Source: Parachlorella kessleri | Taxonomy: Eukaryota > Chlorophyta > Trebouxiophyceae > Chlorellales > Chlorellaceae | NCBI GenBank assembly: GCA_001598975.1 | Contig: BBXU01001029.1 | Coordinates: forward strand, 89,053-153,052 | DNA length: 64,000 nucleotides | Direction: 5' to 3' | Shown here: positions 12,369 through 24,494 of the stretch, piece after piece | How positions within the stretch are numbered: the stretch's first letter is position 1 | Layout of the letters: every line of letters begins with the position of its first letter | Notes under the pieces: model-generated | The model's database searches: none | What the model was told of the DNA's origin: nothing | Seen by the model: only the letters and a program-made list of their open reading frames with translations | Made by a program: the position numbers and the translations under genes

Positions 12369-12841
12369 TCGGTATTGCAGGAGAGGATGCGCGCTCGGTT
12401 GCCACAACCACTTTGCTTTTGGGATACTGGATGATACCAACGGCCAGGACCAACTGTATTTCATCATTTTCAACCCAAACTGAAACAGACAAGTCTTCAT
12501 GTGATACCTCAGCATTGTTCTGGTTGGCCTGAGTACTTCAAGTGGGTCACGCAAATTCAGTTTGGGTGCCTGCTTATTGACGCTTCTGCCACCCGCCACA
12601 CTGCTGTCTGACTGCTGTCTGACCCCTTCCTACATGCCTTCCTGTCACTCGCATTTCCATCTCAATTTTTGTTTAATTTCCAATTTATGGCATGTCGCTT
12701 CAAAGACAAGCTAGTTCGTAGGATGCATTGGGGCTGTACTGCTGGGGGGGAGGGGGGGGCCGGGGGGGAGGGGGGTACCGAATTCAAAAATCCACGGTAT
12801 TAGTCAATTCTTTGTCCTATAGTCCTCCGACACTGCAGGCA

Positions 12842-12852
12842 GGCACTTAGCC
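12842..12852 (+). promoter_or_regulatory. Conserved 11-bp element upstream of receptor kinase B
   Basis: GGCACTTAGCC begins 112 bp before the ATG at 12954, exactly as upstream of copies A and C. Conservation and fixed spacing suggest a control element. Confidence 0.45.
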
Positions 12853-12953
12853 CTGCAATTTTCGGACAGCCTTTTAAGCACGTTTGATATTAGCAATTTG
12901 TGCTGTAAAGCATTCCCCAGCTGAATTGCACTGGACCATGGTTTGTGCACCCC

Positions 12954-15900
12954 ATGTGCTGGGGACGGCACAAGCAGATTTGTCTACTAATAGTAGCAGC
13001 TTCCCTGCAGGCAGGACAGGGTGCAATTCGTCAAGTCGAGCGTAAGTACTGTCGCGCCTGTCCTAAAACGCCGTGAGGCCAACAAACAGCGGCCGCTGCA
13101 GCAGGTTGGCAATCGAGGGAGGGCACCCTTTGAAGAGGGGCTGCTTGTCGCTCTGAAGCCTTAGCAACAAGAAACGGAGCCCTGTTGCAGGTGCTGCCCT
13201 TCTTAAGCTTGGTGGGTCGCTGAAACATCAGACCAATATCGGACCTGCGCTCCTCTGGCAACGCGACCAAGACCACTGCCTGTGGCGAGGCATAGTTTGC
13301 AGTGCCGCGGGGGAGGTCACGGACGTGTGAGCATATCACTGAGATCAGGCCGTCAAGACCCTTCCAGCACAACCGAGAACGAGCTGCCGACTGGCTGTGT
13401 GGTAGGCTGTGCCATAGGCTGTGCAAGGCAACCAGTGCATAGCCTGGCTGAAGAGTGAGCCTTGCTTTTCAGGATGGTCGAGGAGCCTCACCTAGAGAGC
13501 GAGCTCGACGCAGCACGGCCGTGGCTTTCTCATGAAGGGTTGGAGGCCGTCGCAGCACTCGACAAGCTGCGGTCACTGTAAGTGTAGCCCACAGGCGAAG
13601 GGCATGCACAGAGCAGCTGAGAACAGCATGGAAAGGTGTACATGTGAAACAACCTAAGGATCACAGGAGGACTGCAGATTTACAAAGCCCATCCGGCGTT
13701 CCAGGGTGCATGCGGGTACCTGGTTGTGTGAGCACCTGCCTGCCTTCTGAGCACCTGCCTGTCTGTCTGAGCACTTGCCTGTGGAGGTCCTTGCATAAAG
13801 CTGCAGCGCCGCCACACACCAACCGCAGTTTGACCGACTTCTGCCACACAGGCTCGCAGACTTTGCCAGCAGGGGATTTCCCATTGGTCCAGGTTCTAAA
13901 ACCAGCACTTGACAGCAATGCTGTCCCTGGGTACCCGTGGGGGAGGTGGAGCGTGTCACCACTTGCGGGGTATCGGCTAGGGATACTCGCCGTGCATCTA
14001 CAAGCTCCTGCCCAGCCATGAGGTCTGCCACAGGGCTCCTGGCACTGCTCAGCCATTTTGATGGCATGTCGGACCTGGTCTCGGCTGCAGGGACATCGTG
14101 CACCATGGTATGGAGCCTGGAGGGCTCCCTGACAGCTGGGCTGGGCTGCAGCACCTGGAGGTCTTATCGCTGAAACTGGAAGGCAGGGCGGCTGCCCTCC
14201 CTGGTGCTCCATGGGCCTACCCAGGCTCCTTTCCCTCCCTGCTGTCGCTGTGAGTCATGTGCTGCACACTGGGCTGCCTGCAGCATATCATGTGCGCTCT
14301 GGGGTGCTGGCTTCTTGGGTTCCCCTTGGTAGGCTCCATCAACGTCTTGAATGTTCCGGCAGGTTGTCAGATGCAACGTGTCCGAACAGACAAGCACCAC
14401 CTGTGAGCCACAGGTTGAGTGGCCTTTTCGCAGGTCATTCCGGGGGTGGGCCTTTCATGGCACCCTGCCGGCTGCATGGGCCTCTCCCGGGGCCTTTCCC
14501 AAGCTTCAGAGCCTGATCGTCGCATCCTCAAACCTGGCAGGGTCTCTCCCTCCAGAATGGGCAGCATCCGGCTTCCCCTCGCTGCTTCGACTGTGAGTTC
14601 GGACTGGATGTATGACAGATATGACTGCGACGGCAGGGCCTGCCTGCAGCTGGCATGGGGGCATGTACATGACCCAGCCAGCGCCCTAGCTAGCTAGGGA
14701 GTTGTTTCCAGGGATCCAACGGGAGCACCGCTGTTTGTTTCAATCACAGTGTTGTGCAGGGGCGCATTCACATTGTTGTGGGCTGTGTGCAGGGTTATCG
14801 AGGCTGGGGGGCTGACTGGCAGGTTCCCCGGAGAGTGGCTAAGTGCCACCACTGCATTCCCGAGCCTGCGGTCTCTGTGAGTCTCTGATTAAGCTCCCCT
14901 GTGGGGGTTGCTGTGCTTGGTGGATACGGCTTTGAGCTTGATTGCTGGCTGCAGGGCTAGGTTTAGCGTCCGTCGTCTGTCTCCCGCCGGGTGCGCTGGC
15001 AGTTGCACACGTTGCACAGGTTAGTGAAACTCATTGGGAGGTCCCTGCATGCAGGGAGCTCTCAGGGTGCGCCAGGTGGGGAGAGCTGCCATATCGAGTG
15101 GTGCTACCTTTCCTCAGCAAGCTGTGAGTAGATGGGACTGACTTGTGGCAGAATTTGCTGTATCAGGGCGATACCCACGGTATTCCTTATTACCGGAGTC
15201 GGCCTCCTGGCCCCCACTTAAGCGCTTAGGCGTTATCGCTTAGGTTTCCGAGGGAGATTGCCGCCTGCTTGCCCATTACTAGCTTGTTAAGGCTTCACAC
15301 CCTACTGGCAACAGGCCAGGGGCAGGGCACAGCACTAAGGCAAGCGGCAGGGCATGATGCAAAGCGAGTGCCCAGTCTGCAAGGCATGCCAGGAGACCTG
15401 ACCGACACATGAGCGCATGTGAGGCAAGACTTGCTCCTGCCCCTGAGCTGTGGCCGGGTTGCTTTCTATCCCAGCATCCCCCGTCTCACACTCTCTGCTC
15501 AAGGGCAGAGCCTCATCTCACTTGGCATGGCTGCATAAGAAGTGCTGCACTTGTGGCTCCCAACCACCAACAAAGTGTGTGATAGGTGTCATGTGCGGGT
15601 GTGCTGCAGGAGCCTGGACAGCTGTGGGCTCTCCGGCACCCTCCCAGACTCCTGGGGACGTGAGGGCCACCTAGCCAAGCTGGAGTTGCTGAGCCTTAGT
15701 CAGAACAGCCTCAGGTGCGCTGTGCTTCTCTGACTCAAATCCGCTCCCTGGGAGTCTATCTACCAGTGCGCGCAGTGCTTACGGTATATGTCAAAGCGCC
15801 GCTGCTTGCTGCCTGCCTGCCTGCCTGCAGTTCTGGGAGTTTAACCAAGTAGGGTCCCCAACAGGCAGCATGGCTACCTCGGGCTGAAAAACCGAGGTTA

Positions 15901-18900
15901 GGGCTGCCGTGGGTCATAGGAGTGACCCTCGCAAGGGCGACACTGCTGCAGGGGGCCCCTTCCTGCAAGCTGGCTGTGTGCTGGGCTGCCGGCGTTGGGA
16001 GCATTCTACATCTATGACAACATGATCACGTCGCTTCCCTCCTGCTGCCCACGCTCCACCAGCCCGCTGATGATACTTCATGTGGCCGACAACCACCTTC
16101 GCGGCACCCTTCCTTTTACAGAGCAGCAATGTAGAAATGGGACCGCGCTCTCCTTGCGCTCCATGTGAGTGCCAACAGAGAGGCTGCATCAGATATTCGG
16201 GAATGGGAGCCTGCTCGCCGGATCCTGCCATGCTGCTGAGGTTGAAGAGTATCGTGTTGAGGGTTAAGAGCCTATGTGAGGCCACGGGACTTGCTGAGCA
16301 AGTTGCTACGGTATGAACCCTTAGCTGGTGCGGACGGTGCAAGCTGTGCCTATAGAAGGATGACATACGTAAGCACTCCTCCGTGCGCTGCTCTTGTGTC
16401 AGCTGACGTTCTCATGCCTGCCTGCTGCAGCAACCTGTCGGGGAACGGGCTGACGGGGACGCTTCCCACCAACTGGCCTACCACCCTCCCAGGGCTTGTA
16501 GACCTGTAGGCTGGCACGGCATGTCTCCCTGCACAACTTGTCATCCGTGACTTGTTCTTGTTCCTTGATATAGGCGGCAGGACAAATGCGAGCTGCAGGA
16601 CGGCCGTGGGAGCCCCCGTCACAGCGGCTGTGGTGGCAGCAGCCGCTGTGATGGCACGCACCGTCAGAAGGGGGGGGGAAAGTCCAGCTCAGCAAGCGGG
16701 GGTGCAGCCTCAGGTAGCAGTTGGTAATAGCCGTAGCAGTGCGACTGTTCCTGCGCAGGTACTTGGACGGCAATGCGTTGTCTGACAAAGAGCTTCCGTC
16801 GACATGGGCTGACCCTGCCGCCTTCCCCGTCCTACTTACCCTGTGAGGCGCTGCAGAGGCTGCTGGCTGACCCTCGCCACTGCATAGCACGTTTGGCGCG
16901 TTGCTAGGAATGCCCGTGTGCGGAATGGACTGCAGCATCGGGCCTGCACTGCTTTTGTCTTCCATGCGGCGACCCATGCATCCCTCCACTGCCAACAGCC
17001 CCTAGACAGGTCCATACGCATCGCTCAACGACACTCATACCTACGAATCCGAGGTTTCACGTGTCGCCCCTGGGCGAGTGAGTGCAGGAGCCTCGATGAC
17101 AACAGCTTCCCTTGGACAGTGCCACTGGTGCTCCTGAAGAAGCTCACCCTAGGAGACATAAGCCTTGCTGGCTGCGGCCTCCGCGGTCCTCTTCCCCCGC
17201 TCGCTGGCTTCTTTCCACCGTTCACTCCACATGTGGGGATGCTCAACCTGTCCCGCAACCTGCTGACTGGGCGCTTGCCCTCGGATTGGGCTGCCCTGCC
17301 TAAGTTTTCGACGACAGAGTCTTTGGACTTGTCTTACAACCACCTAACAGGGCCCATCCCCGGGGAGTGGATGGGGTCCGCCTGGCAACCCGTCATGTAA
17401 GCCTGCTGCTGTGCATGACTCGTGTGCATGGCAACATTCCGGGGAGCAGCGTGGCTGCAGGTCAATGCATGGTCGGCTGCCCTGACGCTTGCCGGGCATC
17501 AGATACCATGGTAGCGGTACAGCCAGTACAACTGGCGTAGCATGGGCTCCCGCTCTGGCTTGGTGCACACTCGAGCACAGCGGTGAGCCACACTTGGTGT
17601 GGCAGCTGCGGCTAACCATGCGTTCCTAGCTATGGTGCAGCCAACTGCAGGGCAACAATCTGTCGGGGCCGCTGCCATTGCCCCCCCAGGAGGGGTCGTT
17701 CCAACTGTGAGTGACACTTCTGAGCAAGCCTGTCGGGCCCTGACACACCGGGGCTGGGTACTCTGCATCGTGGTGTTCGCTCTTGTAGAGCTCTGCGCCC
17801 TCATGAAACCCTATGTCTCCTTGTAAGGGAGGCGGAGGGCCCTGGCGTATGAGCGGCACCCTCATCGAAATCCCTTTTATGGATACATGCCTGACCAACA
17901 TATCCGATTCGTCCCAGATTTTCAGAGTTGTGGCAGTATGGCAAGCGTTGGGTGCCCCTGCTCCTGCTCTGCTCTGCTGTATCTCGTGTGGCCTGCCACT
18001 GAGCTGGAATCTGATACTGTAGATGGGCCTGGGAGGGTGTTCCTGCTCCTCAAACTCCCTTGCCTCAAAAATGGAGTGTAGGTAGGGTACTTAAATCAAC
18101 CCGTGTGCCCCCAAGTGTCACCGCATACCGCCACCCTGCACTGCCGTCCTGCAGGGAGGTAGTGCCCGGCAACGAGGGCCTCTGCTGGCCCAAGGCTGCT
18201 GCTGTAAGGAAGGTGCTAGGGAAGCCCGTCGTGTGTGGGCCGCCCTTTGTGAAAAACCTGTCAAAGCGGGCCGAGTGCCGCCAGTTCTTTGACATTTGTG
18301 CCCTGGAACCAGCTGCAGCGGGTAAGGAAGGCCGGGCACCCAAAGGCGCCTGACTCGCTGGCTTGCAGCGGGGCTGCTACACCAGTTTGTCTGCTTTGGT
18401 GGACTGAATTTGTGAACCTGCTGTGTTGTCTGCCCCTATGCAATTTACGCAAACTGCGTCCTGACAATCCCCCGCAGAGAGGTGGCCGCGCTTTGCGGCC
18501 CTCTTCCACCTGCCCTGAGAGCCACACTGTGTACTGCCGTGGTGGCATTCCTTCTGGGCACTGGTGCGGTCCGCACTGCTCCCAAACTATGCGCATTGAA
18601 GCTAAGTTTGTACCATTGAGCTCCCCCTGGGTTTGTGCCTGCAGGCATGCTGACACAGAAAATCCGGCTGGTCATTGTCGCCCTGCTTGCTGGCTTCAAT
18701 TTCACGCTGCTGGTGCTGGCTTTCAAAAGGCGCTGCTTTGTCAGTCGCAACAGAAAAAACCCACCTTTGTTCCCCTCCCTGGCGTCCGTAGAGCTTACAG
18801 GTACGTGGACTTTTCCATGTTGCTTGCTGGATCACTGCCTGCCTAAAGCACACTTTCAGCACACATGGCTTATGCCCAGCGAGTGTCTCAGTGGGCATGT

Positions 18901-21900
18901 GTTGGATCAGATCTCCTGGTGCTTAGAAAATCAGCAAGCACTGCCTCTTCGTAACTCATTGAAGGACTGCCATTGGAACCCGGGACCACCACCTTTAACT
19001 TCCTCTGGCTCGCTTAACAACCTCTTCTCCCTTGCGCAAGGCTTCCATTTGCAAGCCCACAACCCGGAGTTACCGGAAGGGCACCCTGGGGTGTGTTGCT
19101 GTTCCCCCCATGCAGGTTCTCAAGGCCGCATCGGATCCCCCGGGCACGAGCTGCTCCTCCCAGAGGCAGCTGAAGAGTTGGAGGCCCTGCTCCGCGCTGA
19201 CGACCAAGGGGACAGCAGCAGCGCCCCAGCTGGGCCTGTCTCGGATGCCGCTGCGCTGCCGCTGAGCCTGCCAGGCTTTGCACAGCACGAGGGGCTGCAA
19301 GCGCTGCTCCTGGCACAAAAGGAGGCCGCCTCTAGCTCTACCGCGCCAGCTGCCTCGCAAGGAGCTCGGCGCTCGCGCCTGGGGCTGGTCCGCCTGAAAG
19401 ACCTGCAGTTTTGTAGGAGCGGAAACGGGGCGCTCGAGCTGCTGGGACAGGGGGCGTCGGGGGCGGTGAGTGTAGCTGTGTGCTGAGCACTGCATTGCCG
19501 TGAGGTGTGGGTACCAAGCTTGGGCTGTGAGTGGACTTGTCTGGCTGAAATTGCAGCGCAAGACCTGTATGCTTGGGCATAGCCAGTCTCCAGCTCCCAC
19601 CAGAGCTACGGGAACTGCGCTGCTTGTGTTGCGGCTGTTGTCGCCTTTAGGTAAGGTACAGAGGCTGTTACTTTAGCATGCAATGTCGTCCAACGTGCGC
19701 CTTGTCCTGATTTTTAGGAAAGTCCGCCACTAGAGCTTGGAGGGTGAGGCTGCTGCAGGGCCCTGTTTTGGAAGGATGCACCAGCAGCTTTGAGACTGTT
19801 AGTGCAGGTGTTCAAGGCTGAGCTGGCGGGCAGCGGTGCTGTGGCGGTCAAGGTGCTGCGGAGGCAAAGCGTGGATGAGGCCAGGCTGTGGCGGGAGGCG
19901 GAGATCATGCACTCCTGTCGACACTCATCAATACTAGAGGTAGGCACTTGCAGCTGTGCCTACCACATTGAGCTGCGCACCCAACTGCTGCAGAAGCAGC
20001 CTTTTCGTTGATAGTGCCTGCTGCCCTGACCCATGGCTGACGGCGTAATGGAGAGTGTGAACGGTCTGCGTGGAATGCCCTTGGGAATTTATTTAGGGAG
20101 GCAGGTAATGCGACCAGAGACGAGGTATGGGTATACTGGGCTGACAGGGTTCTATGTAGTTCTGCTCTGTGTCTTGCCTGAGACCTGAGCCAGTAGGTCT
20201 CTCTCTGGGACAAGCTAAGACCACTGGAATAGCAGGTGAAGCTATGTGCCTGGGTGTCTGATCCCCTCGGCGATTACTTCTTTGGGGCGGCCTGTAGCAT
20301 GGACAGGAAGTGTACAACTGTGCTATGGCCGCTGCCAATGATACTCAGAAGATAGCCTGTTTTGTTTGCTCTGCAGCTAGTGGGTGGGTATGTGGCAGGG
20401 GGGCTGGTAATGCTTTGCTGTGCTGTGCCCTGCAGCTGGTGGGTGTGTGCGAAGCTGGCGGCCTGCTGATGCTGGTCACCGAGTTTGTGGAGCGAGGCTC
20501 ACTGGAAACCCTCCTCCACTTGCCTGAGCTGCGGTGGCACGCCAGGTAAGGGCAACAGCAACATTCTCACTCGATCACGAGCTAAGGCCGGAAACTTGGT
20601 GTTTGAAAGGTGACTAATTTACCTAAGAGCTTTGTAGGCATTTTCGGTGGTCCTGCTTGTGACACACTCGCTGTAGCCAGTGGCATGGTCGCTCTGACGC
20701 CTACCCAAACAGTGCCAGGAGATCCCTCTTAAATCACCCTCTTCCCACAGAGCTGGCAGGCAGGCGTCCTCGTCCTCTCAGCATGTACCCACACAGAGCA
20801 ACCTGGGGTGCTGTGCATGGTTGGGCACCAGACCTCGCTGAGACATAACAGGAAACTTCTGCTTCCTTGCCGTCCAGGGGCCGGGGACTTCTCCTGGAGG
20901 TGGCCCAGGCACTCCAACACCTGCACTTTCGGAATGTGCTGCATGCCGACATCAAGGTAAGGCTGGTTTGTGGTCTGGAGAGATTCCCAGTTTGGGGACA
21001 TGCTTGCATGCATTGCGGTGGGCCTATAGTTACTCTCGGGCAAGGTGGGCTTATAGTTACTCTCGGGCAAGGTGGGCTTATAGTTACTCTCGGGCAAGGT
21101 GCAAAGTTCCCACCGCCGTTGCGATCAACTGCACGCTGGGTGTGCCGCACACCCAGCGTGCAGTTGGATGGGTGTTGCAGTGGTGGCAGTGGTGGCGGCC
21201 ACCACTGGCTCTAAAGACCCATGCACTTGCTGTGGCTAGTAGGTGACTGCCATCCTTACCCTCAGCCAAGCTCTTACTTTGGTGCAGCCACAGAACGTGT
21301 TGGTGACGTACCACTGGCACGCCAAAGTAGCGGATGTGGGCACTGCGCGCTACCTGAAGAGTGGCATCGCCTCTGGTGAGGACGGAAAGAGAAGGATGTG
21401 CTATGCGAGACCCGCTGCGTTGCGCCTGCACCATGACAATCTCCACTTCGCAGAGGGTGGTGAGGCAGTGCAGGCAGTGCTTGCATGCCGTTTGGCAGCG
21501 GTCCAGGTATCAAATCACACTGCAAGAATGTCAGGGCTTGTACATGCAGCCTGCGGCGGGACCATCCTGTACGCTGCGCCCGAGCAGCTGCTGGGGCTGC
21601 CCTGCACCGCCGCCGCCGACATCTTCTCGCTGGGCCTGCTCATGCTGGCGGTGGTGGTGGGGCAGGCGGGCCAAGTGCGGGGGCTGTGCAGGAGCCCCAG
21701 GTGAGCGCCCTGTACAGTTTGAGGGGCCAGGTGCCAGCTGCAATGGTTGGGGCGGAGAGTAGGCGGTCAATTGCCAATGTGTGCTTGGGGCCGAGGTGTT
21801 TGCCAGCGTAAGTAGCGGGTGGTGCAAAACCCTTGCGGGTATTCAGCTGGGTCACTTGGTGGGCCTGCCTGCACTCACCAGAAGAAAGGCGCGTAGGCTG

Positions 21901-22394
21901 GCACTGAGGCATTGTGTGGTGGGGGCAGAGTGCACCCTGACTTTGCACTGGCCCCCCACTTTGAACTCACAGCAACACCGCCAGCTGTGACGGGGCCCTG
22001 TAAAGTCAACTCTCTCTCTCGCTCGATCTGTCAAGGCCAAGGCTTAACCCACGCCCCTGGCTGGTGTCCTGGGTTCTCCCAGGGCACCACTCAAGGCACG
22101 GCTACGGCTGTGCCCTCCAGGCCTGGGCGTATTTATTTATTTATTTGGAAAGGCCAAGGCCTTTGCTGCTGGGCAGGCTTGATGGCCTGCCTCCTGACCC
22201 TCCCCACCACAGAACCGCCCCGCAATGGTGACAGTTGCAGAGAGGGTGTGCCATGCTGGTGCTGGTGCAGGGTGCCCGAGGACTGCCCTGCTGACGTGGC
22301 GCAGCTCATCGCAGCGTGCCTTGAGACCGACCCTGGGAGTCGGCCCACAGCAGCCCAGGTGGTGGAGGTCCTGCTCAGCTCCTCAAGGAATTGA
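12954..22394 (+). CDS. LRR receptor-like protein kinase, copy B, about 1002 aa
   Basis: Exons: 12954-13041, 13191-13326, 13473-13577, 14091-14249, 14434-14592, 14793-14876, 15055-15123, 15610-15714, 15952-16164, 16431-16505, 16759-16842, 17088-17396, 17641-17706, 18155-18321, 18645-18800, 19116-19465, 19808-19939, 20436-20545, 20878-20956, 21288-21375, 21550-21700, 22271-22394. They sum to 3009 bp with no frame break. Architecture and intron phases match copy A: signal peptide (core CLLIVAASL), LRRNT cap with C-L-W-R-G-I-V-C, LRRs, Cys stalk, membrane helix LVIVALLAGFNFTLLVLAF, linker, kinase with GQGASG, VAVK, HADIK, DVG, APEQ. The C-terminus is three residues longer than in A. Exon 21, which carries APEQ and the helix after it, is identical to that of A over all 151 bases although the flanking introns differ. 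Exon 14 keeps an ALE insertion shared with C. Confidence 0.85.
21025..21103 (+). repeat. Three-unit tandem repeat in intron 19 of receptor B
   Basis: Three copies of a unit of about 26 bp containing ATAGTTACTCTCGGGCAAGG stand head to tail. Copies A and C lack it at this place, so it arose after the duplication. Confidence 0.85.
21126..21166 (+). repeat. Perfect inverted repeat, 19-bp arms, in intron 19 of receptor B
   Basis: The arm caactgcacgctgggtgtg is followed by the spacer CCG and then its exact reverse complement. Transcribed, it would form a stable hairpin. Receptor C has only one arm here (about 32715-32735), so the second arm was gained or kept only in B. Confidence 0.85.
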
Positions 22395-23074
22395 GTACGC
22401 TGTCTAGTTCAACTTGAAACCTAACAGAGCCGCTGTAAAGGATATACTGCACACTGGGTTGCAAAAGCTGTTTCTGTGTGCACGCTAGATGATGACGCTG
22501 TGCAGGACGAACTGTACTACACCAAGTTTTGATCTACTATCAGACAAGTCTTCATGCCGTGCTCTGTATGTTTCACGGTCGTCCTGGAATACCTCAAGGA
22601 GAACATCTCATAATCAGATTAGTAGTTACAGATTTGTCTGACAGCACGCCGTTGGTAGGACTAACAAGTATGTAGGATGTGCAGAGGCTGTACAGGCCCC
22701 ATGGAGCAAATGTGGAGTGTAGTATTAGACAAAGGAAAGTGCCTTGAGTGGGTCTATGGGATGTGATCTGCGCTCCAACGGGGTGATGTGACTAGCTAAG
22801 CAACGAGCCTACAGGCCTTGCAGTGTTGCCAAGAAGCCGCGGCAAAACAAAACCCTCATAAAACAACCCTTGCACGCCCCGTCCTGCAAGACCCACGAAA
22901 CCTGCACCACACACTCCACTACTTGCCACAGTCGAAAAAGAATGGAGAGGAGTACAAACAGGCAAACCCGAGGTTCCTTTCACATGTGCTTCGCGGCATT
23001 TGTTCTGTCTCATACTCGAGAGATGCAACAACAAAGGATCCAGCTGATCCACCAGGGGACATGACCCTCCCAGC
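22395..23074. other. Spacer between receptor kinase B and the DUF1997 pseudogene
   Basis: No gene is seen. Parts align by eye with the spacer downstream of receptor C (33745-34415), for example around the shared words GACCCACGAAA and GAGGTTCCT. It was probably duplicated with the receptor. Confidence 0.55.
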
Positions 23075-24190
23075 CTAGGGAGCCCCAACCAACGCCTGAG
23101 CTGCCTTACTCCAGGTCTCCCTGTAGGCAGAGTCTGTCGCCCACCGTTCATAGTCTTCTCCGAGCCTGTGGACATGTACACGAGCTGTATTTATACAGGC
23201 GCATGGCTCGTCAGTATATGCATGAAGTAACCGGAGAAAATCCGGAATATATGGTGAGGACGTCCACATCGCCACCCGCCCCTTTCCGCCCCTGCTTCCC
23301 CAACGCCTCCACCCTGCGCTGCCCGCCCCACAAAGCCTGCCACGTAATGGCCCGGCCCCTGCTTGGATAGATTCACCGGTATGGCCTGCAGCCCAATTAT
23401 CGCCCTTGAGCGGTTGTGGCGGCCTTGCGTGCCACCACGACCCCCTATGCTCGCCCCTGTAAGGTCCAGGGAAATCCCTCGGTTGCCCATGTGGTGCACT
23501 CGCCTGCGCCTGGAGAGCGGCAGGAGAGCTCCCACAAGCCCGCCGACCACAGCGTTGCAGCTGTGGTATCTAGGATGGCAGCGGCAGGAGGTCACAAGGC
23601 GCCACCACCTCTGCACCTCTACCGTCAGGTCCCCTTTTTGTCTGCCCTCTGCCTGGTCGTTGCTGCACCGGCAGAGGCTGCCATTGCTGCTGGCCGGTTG
23701 CAGCACGCTTAATGCCAGGCTGCGTGCTTGAGCTGCAGTGCCAGCTCCGCTGTCTTCTGCGGGGCCTGCTCACCGTGCTGGGCCTACCGCCTGCGCCTGC
23801 TGCCCCTGCGCCTTCTGCTCCTGCTCCTGCTGCTGTTGCTGTGGCAGGCCCTGCTGCGTCAGCGTGCCTGCTCCCACACCTGGCCGCTGACTCCCCAAGC
23901 TTCGCTCGCTCCATTGCCATCGCTGGTAGGCTGCTCTGAGCAGGCCTTGGCTGCCTGCCGGTGGCCTGCCACGTCACCTCCGTCCTGAAGCGCAGCGCCA
24001 GTCCTCAAAGGAGGCGAAGCATGGGGAGCCTGGCAGGCGGCAAGACCGCGACTTCAGTACCATTCGGGGAGGCGACTCGTGCATGATGACTTCAAGGTCC
24101 ACCTCGGGCGCCACCCAGACCCCCAGGATCTGCGACAAGCAATGGGGCAGCAGGCTAGCGGCGGGTTGACAGAGGGGACGATCCGTGCGC
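23075..24190 (-). pseudogene. Decayed partial copy of the DUF1997 gene
   Basis: Minus-strand blocks match the intact gene at 34416-36505. One block (24129 downward) begins ILGVWVAPEV and continues through RSCRLPGSP. A second contains DLTVEV. A third contains CNAVVGGLVGALLPL. The last (about 23165-23075) contains RLGEDYERWATD and ends in a stop. After SPCFASFED the copy lacks about four bases found in the parent (ASLEGRFALRF), which shifts the frame to an early stop. The part matching PFDLLPRPFLE is also out of frame. The two 5' exons, for the transit peptide and the DYGDP block, are absent. The copy lies tail-to-tail with receptor B, as the intact gene does with C, so it was made by duplication of receptor plus neighbour and then decayed. 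Confidence 0.85.
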
Positions 24191-24494
24191 AGCACGTTTC
24201 CGATTCTTGTACTGAGCAGATTCAGTACACTGGAATGCTTCATTGTCCGTCCTTTGGGGCAGCATTCTGTACAAAGGAACACAAGAAACTCAATCCAATG
24301 TCCAACATATCAATCAATTTGTCCTGTCTGTATACCACGGTAGTACTGAGCACTTGTCCTGACAGTATACTACGGTAGCAAAGGCACTTAGCCTTGCATT
24401 TTGCGGAGAGCCTGTTGGGAACATTCGACATTATAACCCTGCAATGTAAAACGGATCTCCCAGCTGGATTGCGCTTGATCATGTTGTACACTAC
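24191..24494. other. Upstream region of receptor kinase C
   Basis: About 300 bp without a gene between the pseudogene and the ATG of C. Bases 24320-24380 hold two similar units around TATACYACGGTA. The conserved 11-bp element starts at 24383. Confidence 0.5.
24383..24393 (+). promoter_or_regulatory. Conserved 11-bp element upstream of receptor kinase C
   Basis: GGCACTTAGCC begins 112 bp before the ATG at 24495, the same spacing as in copies A and B. Confidence 0.45.

Larger units (their letters stand above)
12302..12953. other. Spacer between receptor kinases A and B
   Basis: About 650 bp without a gene. It should hold the 3' UTR of A and the promoter of B. It includes the trinucleotide repeat at 12329-12368 and a G-rich tract at 12744-12776. 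Unlike the spacer between B and C, it holds no DUF1997 remnant. Confidence 0.6.
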
